Part shown: piece by piece, positions 1 to 9,051 of the stretch | How positions within the stretch are numbered: position 1 is the stretch's first letter | Layout: every line of letters starts with the position of its first letter | DNA from: Willaertia magna | Lineage: Eukaryota; Heterolobosea; Eutetramitea; Acrasida; Naegleriidae | Length of the DNA: 12,989 bases | Assembly (NCBI GenBank): GCA_902984215.1 | Contig: CADWAF010004827.1 | Location: 1-12,989 of the forward strand | Direction: 5' to 3' | Made by a program: the position numbers and the translations under genes | The notes under the pieces: model-generated | Databases searched by the model: none | What the model saw: the letters and a program-made list of their open reading frames with translations, nothing else | Told to the model about the DNA's origin: nothing

Positions 1-1134
1 GAAAAGAATGTCAGTGTTGTTGGTAAACCAATTTCTTTAAATGCACATCCTAATTTGTGGTTCCCTGATAACAGTGGAAAATATTCTGGTGCTTTAAATA
101 CTCCACGTTTGGCAGATGATGGTTGGACACTTGATGGAGCTCATCAACCTGATCCATTCTCTGTGGCTTACATGTTAACTGGTGATTATTATTATTTAGA
201 AAGTTTACAATTATGGGCTGCTTTAAGTGTAATGAGAATTCCTTATGGACAGTATGGCAGAGGAAAAGATGGTTATGCTGGTATTACTGGTAAGTTTTGC
301 TAATTTAATTATTATTTTATTTAATAATTTGCTTAATTATTTAATTTTAAATATTCATTCTTAATTAACAACTTTGTGGCTTAATGTCACGTGATATGTT
401 GCACCTAAACGATAATTATAGAACAAATAAGAGGTAATGCATGGATACTTCGTAGTAGAGGTTTTGCTGCCTTATTATCACCAGATGGTAGTCCTGAAAA
501 GAAATATTTTGAACAAATACTTGAAGATGCATTAGCCTATTGGCAAGGACAAAGAAGTATCACAACAAGCGGTGGATCACAATTAACTAATCACCCAAAT
601 TACATTTGGGCACAACAAAACACAAAAATTGATTGGTCACCTTTACGTTTCTGGATTAAAGATACAAGTACAAAACAAGCTGCTTTCTGGCAAGAATCTT
701 TTCTTTTAATTGTTTTTGGAATGTTAAGAGATATGGGTTTCACACAAGCTGAACCACTTTTAAAAGAATATCAAAAGCTTTTAACTGAACAAATAGTTGC
801 TCCAGATTATGATCCAAGATATATGTGTATTTATTATGGATATACAATGCATGCCAATTTAACTTGGTATAAAACTTGGAATGAATTTAAAGTGCAAAAT
901 GATTTATTACAAAATTCATATTCCGTTGCGGCCATTAATGATTTTAAAAACGGTGCATTTGTAGCAATGGTTGCAACCAGTGCAGCTTCCTTTTTAACAA
1001 CATATCAAAACGGTCCTGAATTATGGAATTATTTAAAAACTAATGTTTTTGATAAGTTTGATTATTCAGTTGACAATAGAGCCTTTAAGATTTATCCAAG
1101 AAGTTTTGCATCACCAAAAAAATTTAAAAAAAAA
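1..1134 (+). CDS. 3' part of a bacterial-type, possibly helical-toroid protein (5' end outside the window)
   Basis: The reading frame is open from base 1, so the gene starts outside the window. Exons are 1-289 and 422-1134; the codon split by the intron restores Glu (TGEIRGNAW). About 334 residues are visible. Conserved-looking motifs are TPRLADDGWTLDGAHQPDP, LTGDYYYLESLQLWAAL, EIRGNAWILRSRG and a terminal FKIYPRSF. From memory, the AHQP, TGDxYYLEELQxWA, RGxAW and terminal VPR pattern recalls an uncharacterised family of bacterial hypothetical proteins that may adopt a six-hairpin glycosidase-like or alpha/alpha-toroid fold. No enzyme activity can be assigned. The family likeness seems to run out at IYPRSF, just before a Lys-rich tail (SPKKFKKK). 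No stop follows: the frame continues into the methyltransferase-like protein at 1135. I end this entry there because the downstream part is unrelated and has its own plausible start. Confidence is good that it is coding, low on function. Confidence 0.6.
290..421 (+). other. Intron in the first gene (132 nt)
   Basis: Donor GTAAGT at 290-295 and acceptor TATAG ending at 421. Reading through would stop at codon KFC-stop soon after the donor. Splicing joins Gly to Glu in phase 1 and keeps a long open frame. This is the longest intron in the window. It contains an 8-bp palindrome TCACGTGA (387-394), an E-box-like word, of unknown significance. Confidence 0.85.
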
Positions 1135-1138
1135 ATGA
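1126..1138 (+). other. Ten-A run at the gene 1/gene 2 junction
   Basis: A run of ten A (1126-1135) leads directly into ATGAGT. As read, the upstream frame passes through into the downstream Met. One A fewer would put the upstream frame onto TGA at 1136-1138, overlapping the ATG. The junction therefore depends entirely on homopolymer length. Confidence 0.8.
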
Positions 1139-2034
1139 GTAATCAATCCCTTCTTCAAGACAAACGTATTGTCTACGCAATACTCGCCACCATCGCCCTC
1201 ATCGGTATTTTTATTCTCTTTCAAAATACAAGTACAATTAATCCAAAATCATCATCTTCTACATCATCTAACACACTTATTAGAACAGATAACGAACCAA
1301 ACCCTGATAAATTAGAAAGTTATATAGATCCGACAAGAAATCAACAAGCCTCATCAGCCGTAAGCTGTCCTCCATGTAAATGTTTAAGTGTTACTGAAAA
1401 CCCACCAGATACAGGAGATGGTCAAATTACAATGCAAACTTCATTTGGAAAGGCTTTATATAATTTAGCGAGACAAGAAAATGTTAGAAAAGTTTTAGAA
1501 ATTGGTACTTGGTTTGGTGGTGGTTCAACTCAATGTATAGCTAAAGGTTTACAAGAAACTGGAAATGATAAATTATTATATACTATTGAAATGTATGAAC
1601 CTGCATGGCAATATGCTCGTTCAAAATATAGTCATTTACCAATACGTTTTATATTGGGAGGTACAGTTCCAAGTGATAAATATTTAAAACCTGAAGAAGT
1701 ACCTGAAAATGAAAAGAATACTCATTATAGATTATATTATCAAAGAGATATTGAATTAGCTAAAAGTGCTGAACCTTGGTTAAAACCTTTATGTTTAGCT
1801 CATAAATTTGATGCTGTTTTAATTGATGGTAATGAATATACTGGTTGGGGTGAATTTGAAGTTGTTGATTCTTTATGTAAACCTAAATATTTAATGTTAC
1901 ATGATGTTGGTACTTTAAAGACAAGTAAAATTGAAAGGTATTTAAAAGAAAATAAAGATACTACTATATGGACTTTAAAAAGTGAAGGAGCTGATGCTGC
2001 TAGATGGCAAATTTATGAAAGAAAAGATTTATAA
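1135..2034 (+). CDS. Membrane-anchored class I SAM-dependent methyltransferase-like protein
   Basis: From ATG 1135 the product is 299 aa. Residues 12-29 (IVYAILATIALIGIFILF) form one membrane segment behind a short Lys/Arg-containing N-terminus, as in type II Golgi/ER anchors. A Ser/Thr-rich stalk and a CPPCKC cluster (about 78-83) follow. Residues 100-299 look like a Rossmann methyltransferase: motif I EIGTWFGGGST (from E122), an acidic residue after beta-2 (YTIEMYE, E152), DAVLIDGNEYTGW (D226, D231) and LMLHDVG (H256, D257). The IDGxxxY and LHDV arrangement resembles Methyltransf_24/CmcI-like enzymes; the substrate is unknown, possibly a glycan or lipid given the anchor. The frame is open upstream into the preceding gene, so a fused product is formally possible. 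I favour a start at 1135 because the membrane anchor and a C-rich codon stretch begin there. The methyltransferase fold call is fairly secure; the start is less so. Confidence 0.7.
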   Translation: MSNQSLLQDKRIVYAILATIALIGIFILFQNTSTINPKSSSSTSSNTLIRTDNEPNPDKLESYIDPTRNQQASSAVSCPPCKCLSVTENPPDTGDGQITMQTSFGKALYNLARQENVRKVLEIGTWFGGGSTQCIAKGLQETGNDKLLYTIEMYEPAWQYARSKYSHLPIRFILGGTVPSDKYLKPEEVPENEKNTHYRLYYQRDIELAKSAEPWLKPLCLAHKFDAVLIDGNEYTGWGEFEVVDSLCKPKYLMLHDVGTLKTSKIERYLKENKDTTIWTLKSEGADAARWQIYERKDL

Positions 2035-2470
2035 AGTTTTGTTGTAAAGTTTTGTGAATAATAATAAAATTATTTACGTAAAATGTATAATTGTGTAGAT
2101 TACAATGGATAACTGAAATTTAAATATTTTTAACCATTTAGTTATCCATGCAACGCTTAAATAAAGTGTGAATATTCTGTATTCATTTAACTTGGTTTTA
2201 AAATTTGCCAAATATCAAACTTGGAGCTATAAATCACAAATTCAGCTTTCAGAATGTCTAAAAAAGAACATTGAGTTTGAAAGCTAAAGTAAATAAACAA
2301 CAAAAAAAATTGTTCGTATTATAAAATATAAACTATTAATAAAACTATCAACGAGGAGATAGAGAACTGTTAACCCTTGGTAGAAAACAGATAAAAACTA
2401 CGAGTGACAACGAAACCTATAACAAAAACAATCACAGTATCATTTCATAATAAAATAATAGGAAATAATC
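2035..2470. other. Intergenic region between the methyltransferase and the receptor cyclase-like gene
   Basis: 436 nt with no convincing coding frame or RNA gene. It holds an AATAAA word (2063-2068), a possible poly(A) signal for the upstream gene, a strong inverted repeat (2105-2149), and an 8-bp inverted repeat AGCTTTCA/TGAAAGCT (2244-2251 and 2278-2285). The last 60 nt before ATG 2471 are A-rich and probably 5'UTR/promoter. I cannot identify a TATA or initiator element with confidence. Confidence 0.6.
2105..2149. repeat. Inverted repeat / candidate 3' hairpin
   Basis: ATGGATAACT (2105-2114) is the exact reverse complement of AGTTATCCAT (2140-2149). Allowing one bulged G (2115), the stem extends to 14 bp by pairing AAAT with ATTT. 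It lies about 70 nt past the methyltransferase stop. It could be a 3'UTR hairpin, a 3'-end-formation signal, or a palindromic protein site. Confidence 0.6.
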
Positions 2471-5359
2471 ATGGTAAATGAAATTGGTGCAATCCAAGAA
2501 CATGTGCGTTCAATTATGAATGCAAATTCATCAACAAACCCAAATAACGGAGTGCAATACTTAACAGATTCTAATATATCTAATATATTAGTAACCATTC
2601 CGCAACGAGCTGAAGAATTTCCATCTCAACAAAAGAATGAAACAAACAAAGATGGTACAACAAACAACACTTCAAACCAAAACCCAGAAGACGCTAACAA
2701 ACAAGCCTTAGAAGGTAACACAACAACATCTCCTGCAACAAAGCCTACATTTTTTTCAAAATTCCAAACCTTTCTAGACGACTACATTTTTGGCGCCAAC
2801 CATACAAAAAAACGAGGAGTTTACGGTTTTATTTATCATTGGATTTTTGAGAAAAAATTCTTTTGGATCTTTTTAACCATCTTATCAGCCATTATTATTT
2901 TAATTATCGGAATTGCATTGGCTTATACTTCAGGTAGAAAGAATGTAGAGAGTAATGAAAATATTAGGGTAAGAACATTAATGGAGCCTTTAGAACAAGT
3001 GTTAAGAAGATATATGTTAGCTATTAATTTCTTTGCGAAACATCCTTATTTATCTAATTATGTTTGTCAGGCATTAAATGTTAATCCCACAACGAATCAA
3101 ACGTATTGGTTAGTTAAATATTATACCGAAAGAGCTCAAGTAGAACAAGAATTTTATTATTTTATGAAGAATCATATTAATTCAACTTTACAAATTAGAT
3201 TTGTTAATCATTGGGGAGATGAAAAGGCTAGAGTTGATAATAATATATTTGCAGGTTCAAAGAGAAAGAGAAGTTTAGCTCCTAATAATTTTGCTAACAC
3301 AGCTGTTGAAGATATCTATAATAGTTCAAGTATTATTATCGTACAATCTTATGATAATGTTGAAAATACAACTTTCTTTGCGGACTACAAAAAAGGCTTA
3401 GCTGATAGTAGAGCGCATTTCAGTAAATGGTCTATTTTCACTTCTTATGATAATTTTCATTGGGGAGATTTAGAAACTAATGATGGAAGTGGTAAAGATA
3501 ATGATATTAGTTATTCTGAAGCTAAAAGTAAGATTCAACCAGCAACTTTTGTTCAAAGAACTGTTTATTGCGATAAAGGTATTTATGGTACATTACCTGC
3601 TGGTTTTGTAATGATAACAATTAAATTAAGTTCAATTTTAGATGAAATTAGACAAAGAGCAAGTAAATATACATTTTTAGTTAATGAAGATGGACACTAT
3701 TTAATGAATACTTTTGAAACTTATAAAGAATGGGAACATATTTTAAGGAATGGAAGTACCAGTTTTATTAATGATTGGGGAACTTATTTATATCAACTTT
3801 TGTCTTCAAAGAATGATAAAAACTTTACTTCAGTTACAGATGATGCAACAAGTGAAAGAAGTTCAGTTTCACAAGCTATTTCTTCTTTTGAAGGTGCATT
3901 AACTACTTCATTGGTTACATTCTTTGCAAGACAAATTAGTACAGATTCTGATACTTATTATTTACTTGTTGGTAACGATCCATTCACAATCATTGTTAGT
4001 GGTTTTAATGTAATTTTAATTGCGGTTGGTATAATGTTTGCCTTTATTTTATTAATGTCAATTCTATTTGCAATTCAAAGAAACAAACTTTCTAGAGATT
4101 TAACTCATTCAAAAGAGACAATTAAGGTATTAAAGAAGAAAAATTTAGAGATTGAAAAACAAAGACATTACTTTGAGAATGCTTACTTGTCAACCATTCC
4201 AGGTGATATGGCAACACGTTTACTTATGGGAGAAAAGTTTGTTGCTGATGACATTCCAGATTTAGTTATGATCACAATTGATTTAGAAGATTTATCTAAT
4301 GCAATGAAACAATTAAATTCACATAGATTATTTATTCGTTATTCATCCATTGTATTTAAAATATTTGAAGAACTTGCCTCTTATCATCAACTCCATATGA
4401 TTGGTACAGATTCCAGTTCATTTAGTGCATGTAGAGGTATAATGTTGGATGAAGGAAATAGTGTTGTTTCAATTTTAAAATTTGCATTAGCTGTTAATTA
4501 TCTTTTCCAAAACTTTAGAAGTGTTAAATTAGATGTTGCCTTGGCTCAAGAGAAAAAACCAGAAGAAGATATTAAGCAAACAATACCAAATGCTGTTGTT
4601 TCAGATTCTAATCTTGATAAGAAGGGTCTTATTACATCAACAGGTACTACCATTAGTTTAAATTCACCTTTACAACCATTAGATGGTGTTCCAACATTAA
4701 GCAGTGCTACTTTAAGTAGTACTAGTTCAGAAACTGATATGATGGCTACACAATCTACTTATAAAACACCTGCAATTTCAACTACAATACATATTGGATC
4801 AGCTATTTGTGGTGTACCAGATGGTAAAGTACCTTATTTACATGTATTTGGTCCATTAGTTAATGAAATTGAACAATTACATTCAAAATGTGAATTAATT
4901 GAAGAAGAATATAAAAGAAAAGATGGTTCAGGTACTAATAGAATTTATTTATCTGACGTTTTATTAAAACAAGTATTAGCAACTGCTCCTGATGATGTTT
5001 TAAAAATTTTAGGTTATGGTAAAATTAGAAAGTTAGAAACTGTAGATATTGAATTAGAAGTTGAAAAATCAAAGAAGAAAAAGAAGACAAAGAGTGATTT
5101 TACTTCTGACAGTGAACAAGAAATATCTCTTGTTGAAAATGATAATTTAACTGCAACAACACCAACAACTTTACAACAAACAGATGATGAAGAAGATGAT
5201 GAGTTTGAAGTTACTAAGGTAAATCAAACAGTTCATATTGTTGCACCACAACTTCATTTAGTAGATCAACAAGGTGAAGAATTTAAAGAATTCTTTATTC
5301 CTAAAGGAATGTTAGATACTTACTTTACAAGTATTGACACAAATATTGAATTCTTCTAA
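2471..5359 (+). CDS. Two-TM receptor with degenerate adenylate/guanylate cyclase domain
   Basis: 962 aa, single exon. Residues 1-128 are Asn/Thr/Gln-rich and probably cytosolic. TM1 is about 129-152 (FFWIFLTILSAIIILIIG core). Residues 153-505 form a large extracellular region with many N-glycosylation sequons, placed like a CACHE-type sensor. TM2 is about 507-536. A basic helical linker (541-568) leads to AYLSTIPGDMATRLLMGEK, as in receptor cyclases. The class III cyclase-like domain covers about 575-690 and 770-865, interrupted by a Ser/Thr-rich insert (about 695-768). Metal Asp D604 (ITIDLED) and Asn N798 (FGPLVNEIEQL) are kept. The transition-state Arg is Q802, the purine-binding Lys position is Q640, and the second metal Asp is T646 or a displaced D647. 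Activity is therefore doubtful. The tail has a Lys block and an acidic stretch (TDDEEDDEFE). It could be a regulatory pseudocyclase or heterodimer partner. Confidence 0.8.
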   Translation: MVNEIGAIQEHVRSIMNANSSTNPNNGVQYLTDSNISNILVTIPQRAEEFPSQQKNETNKDGTTNNTSNQNPEDANKQALEGNTTTSPATKPTFFSKFQTFLDDYIFGANHTKKRGVYGFIYHWIFEKKFFWIFLTILSAIIILIIGIALAYTSGRKNVESNENIRVRTLMEPLEQVLRRYMLAINFFAKHPYLSNYVCQALNVNPTTNQTYWLVKYYTERAQVEQEFYYFMKNHINSTLQIRFVNHWGDEKARVDNNIFAGSKRKRSLAPNNFANTAVEDIYNSSSIIIVQSYDNVENTTFFADYKKGLADSRAHFSKWSIFTSYDNFHWGDLETNDGSGKDNDISYSEAKSKIQPATFVQRTVYCDKGIYGTLPAGFVMITIKLSSILDEIRQRASKYTFLVNEDGHYLMNTFETYKEWEHILRNGSTSFINDWGTYLYQLLSSKNDKNFTSVTDDATSERSSVSQAISSFEGALTTSLVTFFARQISTDSDTYYLLVGNDPFTIIVSGFNVILIAVGIMFAFILLMSILFAIQRNKLSRDLTHSKETIKVLKKKNLEIEKQRHYFENAYLSTIPGDMATRLLMGEKFVADDIPDLVMITIDLEDLSNAMKQLNSHRLFIRYSSIVFKIFEELASYHQLHMIGTDSSSFSACRGIMLDEGNSVVSILKFALAVNYLFQNFRSVKLDVALAQEKKPEEDIKQTIPNAVVSDSNLDKKGLITSTGTTISLNSPLQPLDGVPTLSSATLSSTSSETDMMATQSTYKTPAISTTIHIGSAICGVPDGKVPYLHVFGPLVNEIEQLHSKCELIEEEYKRKDGSGTNRIYLSDVLLKQVLATAPDDVLKILGYGKIRKLETVDIELEVEKSKKKKKTKSDFTSDSEQEISLVENDNLTATTPTTLQQTDDEEDDEFEVTKVNQTVHIVAPQLHLVDQQGEEFKEFFIPKGMLDTYFTSIDTNIEFF

Positions 5360-5518
5360 GTTTCTTTTGTAAATTATGTGAAATATAATTACTTTCCAAT
5401 AATATGTTTATTATGTCTATAAATAATTTATTCTTTAGCAAACACACTAAATATCTCCAACAGTGTCAATTCTGAAGGATGATTTCCTGGAGATCTTCAA
5501 AGTTTTAATAAAAATCCA

Positions 5519-8500
5519 ATGGGCACCCAAATTAAAAAAATCATGCAAAGAGGTTACGAGGATTGCGGACAAATTAGCAGAGGCCAGCAACGATCTTTCT
5601 CGTTGTTTTTATTGTCACTTCTTTTCTTTATTTCTTTAAAACAATTGGTTAACGTCACTAGATGTGCAAGTTATGAATTTTATTTAAGACAGCACCATGT
5701 TTCAAATTATGACAATAATAATTTTTATTGTAATACTACTTCGGAGCCATGTACTTCATATTGTGAGATCGTTAATTATATAAATCAAAATGTAGAAGAT
5801 TCTAAAATTATTAATATTTATTTATTAAATAATTTTACCTATAATATTACCACTCAATGTCAATTGTCAGAGTTAAATAAAAATTTAATAATTAATTTTT
5901 ATGGAAATAATAATCAATCAACAACAATTAATTTTGAAAAGGAATATATATTTATAAACGAAATTTTAAAGGAAATTAACTTTAATTTTTTAACTGTCGA
6001 TAATTTAATATTAAACACTAAAAATAATGATTTGACATTTAATAACTGTATTGTAAATAGATTCGTTAGAAATGAAAAAACACCTCGTTTGAATATTTTA
6101 AAAGCTTTTAATTCAAGTATTACAGATTCATTAATTACAAGTATTAACTATATTTATTTGTATAATTGTGATATTAAAACATATTATTTTTATAGTTTTG
6201 TACAATTATTAATTGATAATTGTAAATTAAATTCACGGTGTGATATATTTCAAGGAGCAGAGATGAAAATTTTAAATAGTGAATTTGGATCAAAAACGTC
6301 ATTTAAAGTTTTATATTTAACACAAATACATATTGAAAATACAATTTTTAAAGGAGAAAATGTTTTAACTTATGAAGATTATGATTTACATATAGCTTAT
6401 GTATTGAATATTAAAATTTTAAATTGTAAAGCATTCAGTAAAGGTAAATGGTTATTTATTGTTGGTGCAACTAATGTGACAATTGACAATTTAATTTCAA
6501 CTAGTGTGTTTGATGTTTTGCTATTAAATAACCTTTCAATTACTAATTCTACATTTTACAAAAGTACAATATACAGTGTAAGATTGACAGATATAAGTAA
6601 TTTACAAATGTACAACACAAACTTCACACAATGCCATAGAGCATTAACAATAGAAAATACTCACACCCCTCTGTTAAGCGCTACATTTGAAAAGTGTAAC
6701 TTTTTTGAAAATTTTGTATCAAAAGAAGCACAAATGGTTTCGTCAATATGTTTAGGTGGGGCAATCTATGCAAAAGCAATTGAAGGAGATGTTTATTTTA
6801 TAAATTGTGATTTTCTGTCAAATGTAGCAAGTAATTGTGGTGGTGCTTTTTATTTTGATATGAAAGGAAATGTTACTATTGAAAATGGTAAATATATTAA
6901 GAATGTTGCTGGAACAATATTTGAAGGAGCTGCAACAGTTATAACTTATGGAAATGGAGGTGCAATTTATGCTCAAATTGATATTTTGAGATTGTCAAAT
7001 GACACATTATTTTCTGAAAATAATGCAATTAGAGGTGGTGCAATTTGTACTAATGCTTTTATACCACCTTCAAATGCTCTAATAATTAAAAATAGTGCAA
7101 AGATTATGGGTGGTGGAATTTTTTCAAATAATATAAAAACTTTACAAAATTTAAATAATTTAAAAGATAATACTGCATTAATTTATGGAAATGATAGAAC
7201 TTCATTAGTTGGTAGTTCAATTGTTGAATATTTTGTTGATAATGAGAAGGTTGACAAGTTAACTATTTATCCAGGTCAATCATTTGATTTATATATTAAA
7301 ACTTTTGATCTAATTGGAGCACCAATCACTAACATTTTAGATCCAATAGAATATACCATTCCATTTAATGACAGATTTAAACTTGTGACAGGAAATATTA
7401 ATCCGTTAGGTCAATTTAGATTTATTATTTTACAAAAATCAAATTTCAAAAACAAGAGTTATAAATTAGATGAAGGATTTATCATTCACTTTTCAATTAG
7501 TTCAGTTCCAATTAATTTTACAATTACATCATGTCCTTTAGGATTTTATGAAAAATTGGAAGGTGATTCAATATTTTGTGAAAAAACGGAATTCCCCATT
7601 GCCGCGCTTGTTTCTTTAATTGTGATTGGAGCTGTAGTTTTCTTTATTATTGGAATTGGTTTTGGAATATTATTAATTTATATAATTGCTAAAGTTTTTA
7701 TTAAATTAAAAAGATTAGATAAAAAAGAAAAGGCAGAATTAGAAATGGAAAAGAAAATTATTGATAAACAAATTGTTTTTGGTGAATCAATGGATACTCC
7801 TTTATTAGGAAATAATTATGAATCTAGTTATTACAATAATAACAGTCTTTGGAAGAATATACAACAACCATCTTTTATTATTCCAGTTGAAGAATTAGAA
7901 CTTGAAAAAAAGATTGGAGAAGGAGGTAAGTGTAATATTACAAAAATTGTAATATTTATAAAATATATAAATAGGAGGTGGAACTGTTTATAGCGCAAAA
8001 TGGGGAGATAATAGAGTGGCAATAAAATCTATTAAACTTTCAGAAGAAAATGAAGATTTTGAAAGAGAAGTTTCTCTTTTAAGTACTTTAAGACATCCAA
8101 ATATTGTAACATTTTATGGTGTAACAATTACAAATACTTCTAAATATATGGTTATAGAATATTTAAGTAAAGGTAGTTTAAAACAAGCAATTTATTATTC
8201 TAAAATAGGTAAAGAAATATTAACTTTACAAAAGAAATTAAATATTTTAATATCAATTGCACAAGGAATGAATTATTTACATAATTTAAAACCAAATGCT
8301 ATTCTTCATAGAGATTTAAAACCGGAAAATGTTTTATTAGATAATAACGGTTTTTGTAAAGTTTGTGATTTTGGTTTAAGTAAAATTATTGGTAATGCAT
8401 CACAAACAATGACAACAAATGTTGGTACTTTATTTTATTTATCTCCTGAAATGTTGAAAGGTGACAGTCCATCAAGTATTACATCAAAATTAGATGTTTA

Positions 8501-8900
8501 TAGTTTTTCAATTATTATGTGGGAATTATTTTTTGAGGAAAATCCTTATCATTATTCAAGTAAAATTAATTATTTTATTAAAAATAATAATAATGGAATA
8601 GTATCTACAAATCCAGAATTGGAAAATATATTTTTAATTCCATCACTTGTTTTAAAAGGATTAAGACCAATGATACCATTTACGAATGAAGAAGAATTAA
8701 AAGTATGGATTAATGAGTTTATTAAACCATTTGAATTAAAAGAAATGAATAATAATGTAATAAGTGATGATGAAGTAATAATTCAATTAGTAGAACAATA
8801 CATGGAATTAATGAAACAATGCTGGAATGAAAATCCTACAGAAAGACCATCTTTTATGGAAATTTTATTTAAATTGAATGAAATGAAAAAAAAATTATAA
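5519..8900 (+). CDS. Receptor TKL protein kinase with beta-helix ectodomain
   Basis: Two exons (5519-7925, 7975-8900) encode 1110 aa. A hydrophobic stretch (27-41) is a likely signal peptide or anchor. Residues 60-600 are Asn-rich with repeated short beta-strand units (xxIxNCxF type) and GGAIYA, GGAFYF, GGAIYA, GGAICT and GGGIFS motifs at about 413-535. This resembles parallel beta-helix/Pmp-like (chlamydial polymorphic outer-membrane protein) repeats. A CPLGFY..C loop (672-687) precedes a TM at about 693-725. The kinase domain runs from about 793: Gly loop GEGGGGTV (800-807), VAIK (K820), alpha-C Glu (E834), RHPNIV, HRDLKPEN (D916, N921), DFG (D934), SPE (E961) and a final CWNENPTERPSF. All catalytic residues are present. 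KPEN and the CW..P..RP signature indicate a TKL-type Ser/Thr kinase. Asn-rich inserts lie in the C-lobe. The ligand is unknown. The spliced kinase call is strong; the beta-helix assignment is by motif. Confidence 0.85.
7926..7974 (+). other. 49-nt intron in the kinase Gly-rich loop
   Basis: Donor GTAAGT at 7926-7931; preferred acceptor TAG ending at 7974. Splicing in phase 1 gives GEGGGGTVYSAKW, which restores the GxGxxGxV nucleotide-binding loop. Without splicing the frame stops at 7993 and the VAIK segment lies in another frame. A second AG (7976-7977) creates a tandem acceptor. Confidence 0.85.
7934..7956 (+). repeat. Perfect hairpin inside the 49-nt intron
   Basis: AATATTACAA (7934-7943) and TTGTAATATT (7947-7956) are exact reverse complements separated by AAA. 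The hairpin takes up nearly half the intron, between the donor and the AT-rich 3' part, and would shorten the distance between splice sites if it folds. Confidence 0.65.
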
Positions 8901-9051
8901 ATTTATAAAACGCTGTTTCAAAGAAAATTTTCCTTCAAAAAATAATTAATTCATTAAATTGTTACATCAATATTAAACTTTAGAAATTATTACATTATTA
9001 TTTTACAATGAGACCTTAAAGACAGTTAAATATATTTAAATTAATCAAATT

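Noticed and set aside
2035..2470. tRNA or other structured RNA gene
   Set aside because: No cloverleaf, A/B box pair or known RNA motif could be recognised; only isolated inverted repeats are present.
7926..7993. Kinase gene ending at 7993 as a truncated receptor without a kinase domain
   Set aside because: The terminal residues are intron translation; splicing at GTAAGT/TAG restores the Gly loop and VAIK in frame.
7831..8022. 63-aa minus-strand open frame
   Set aside because: It lies antisense to the kinase exon/intron junction and its hydrophobic composition mirrors AT-rich codons of the sense gene; no independent support.
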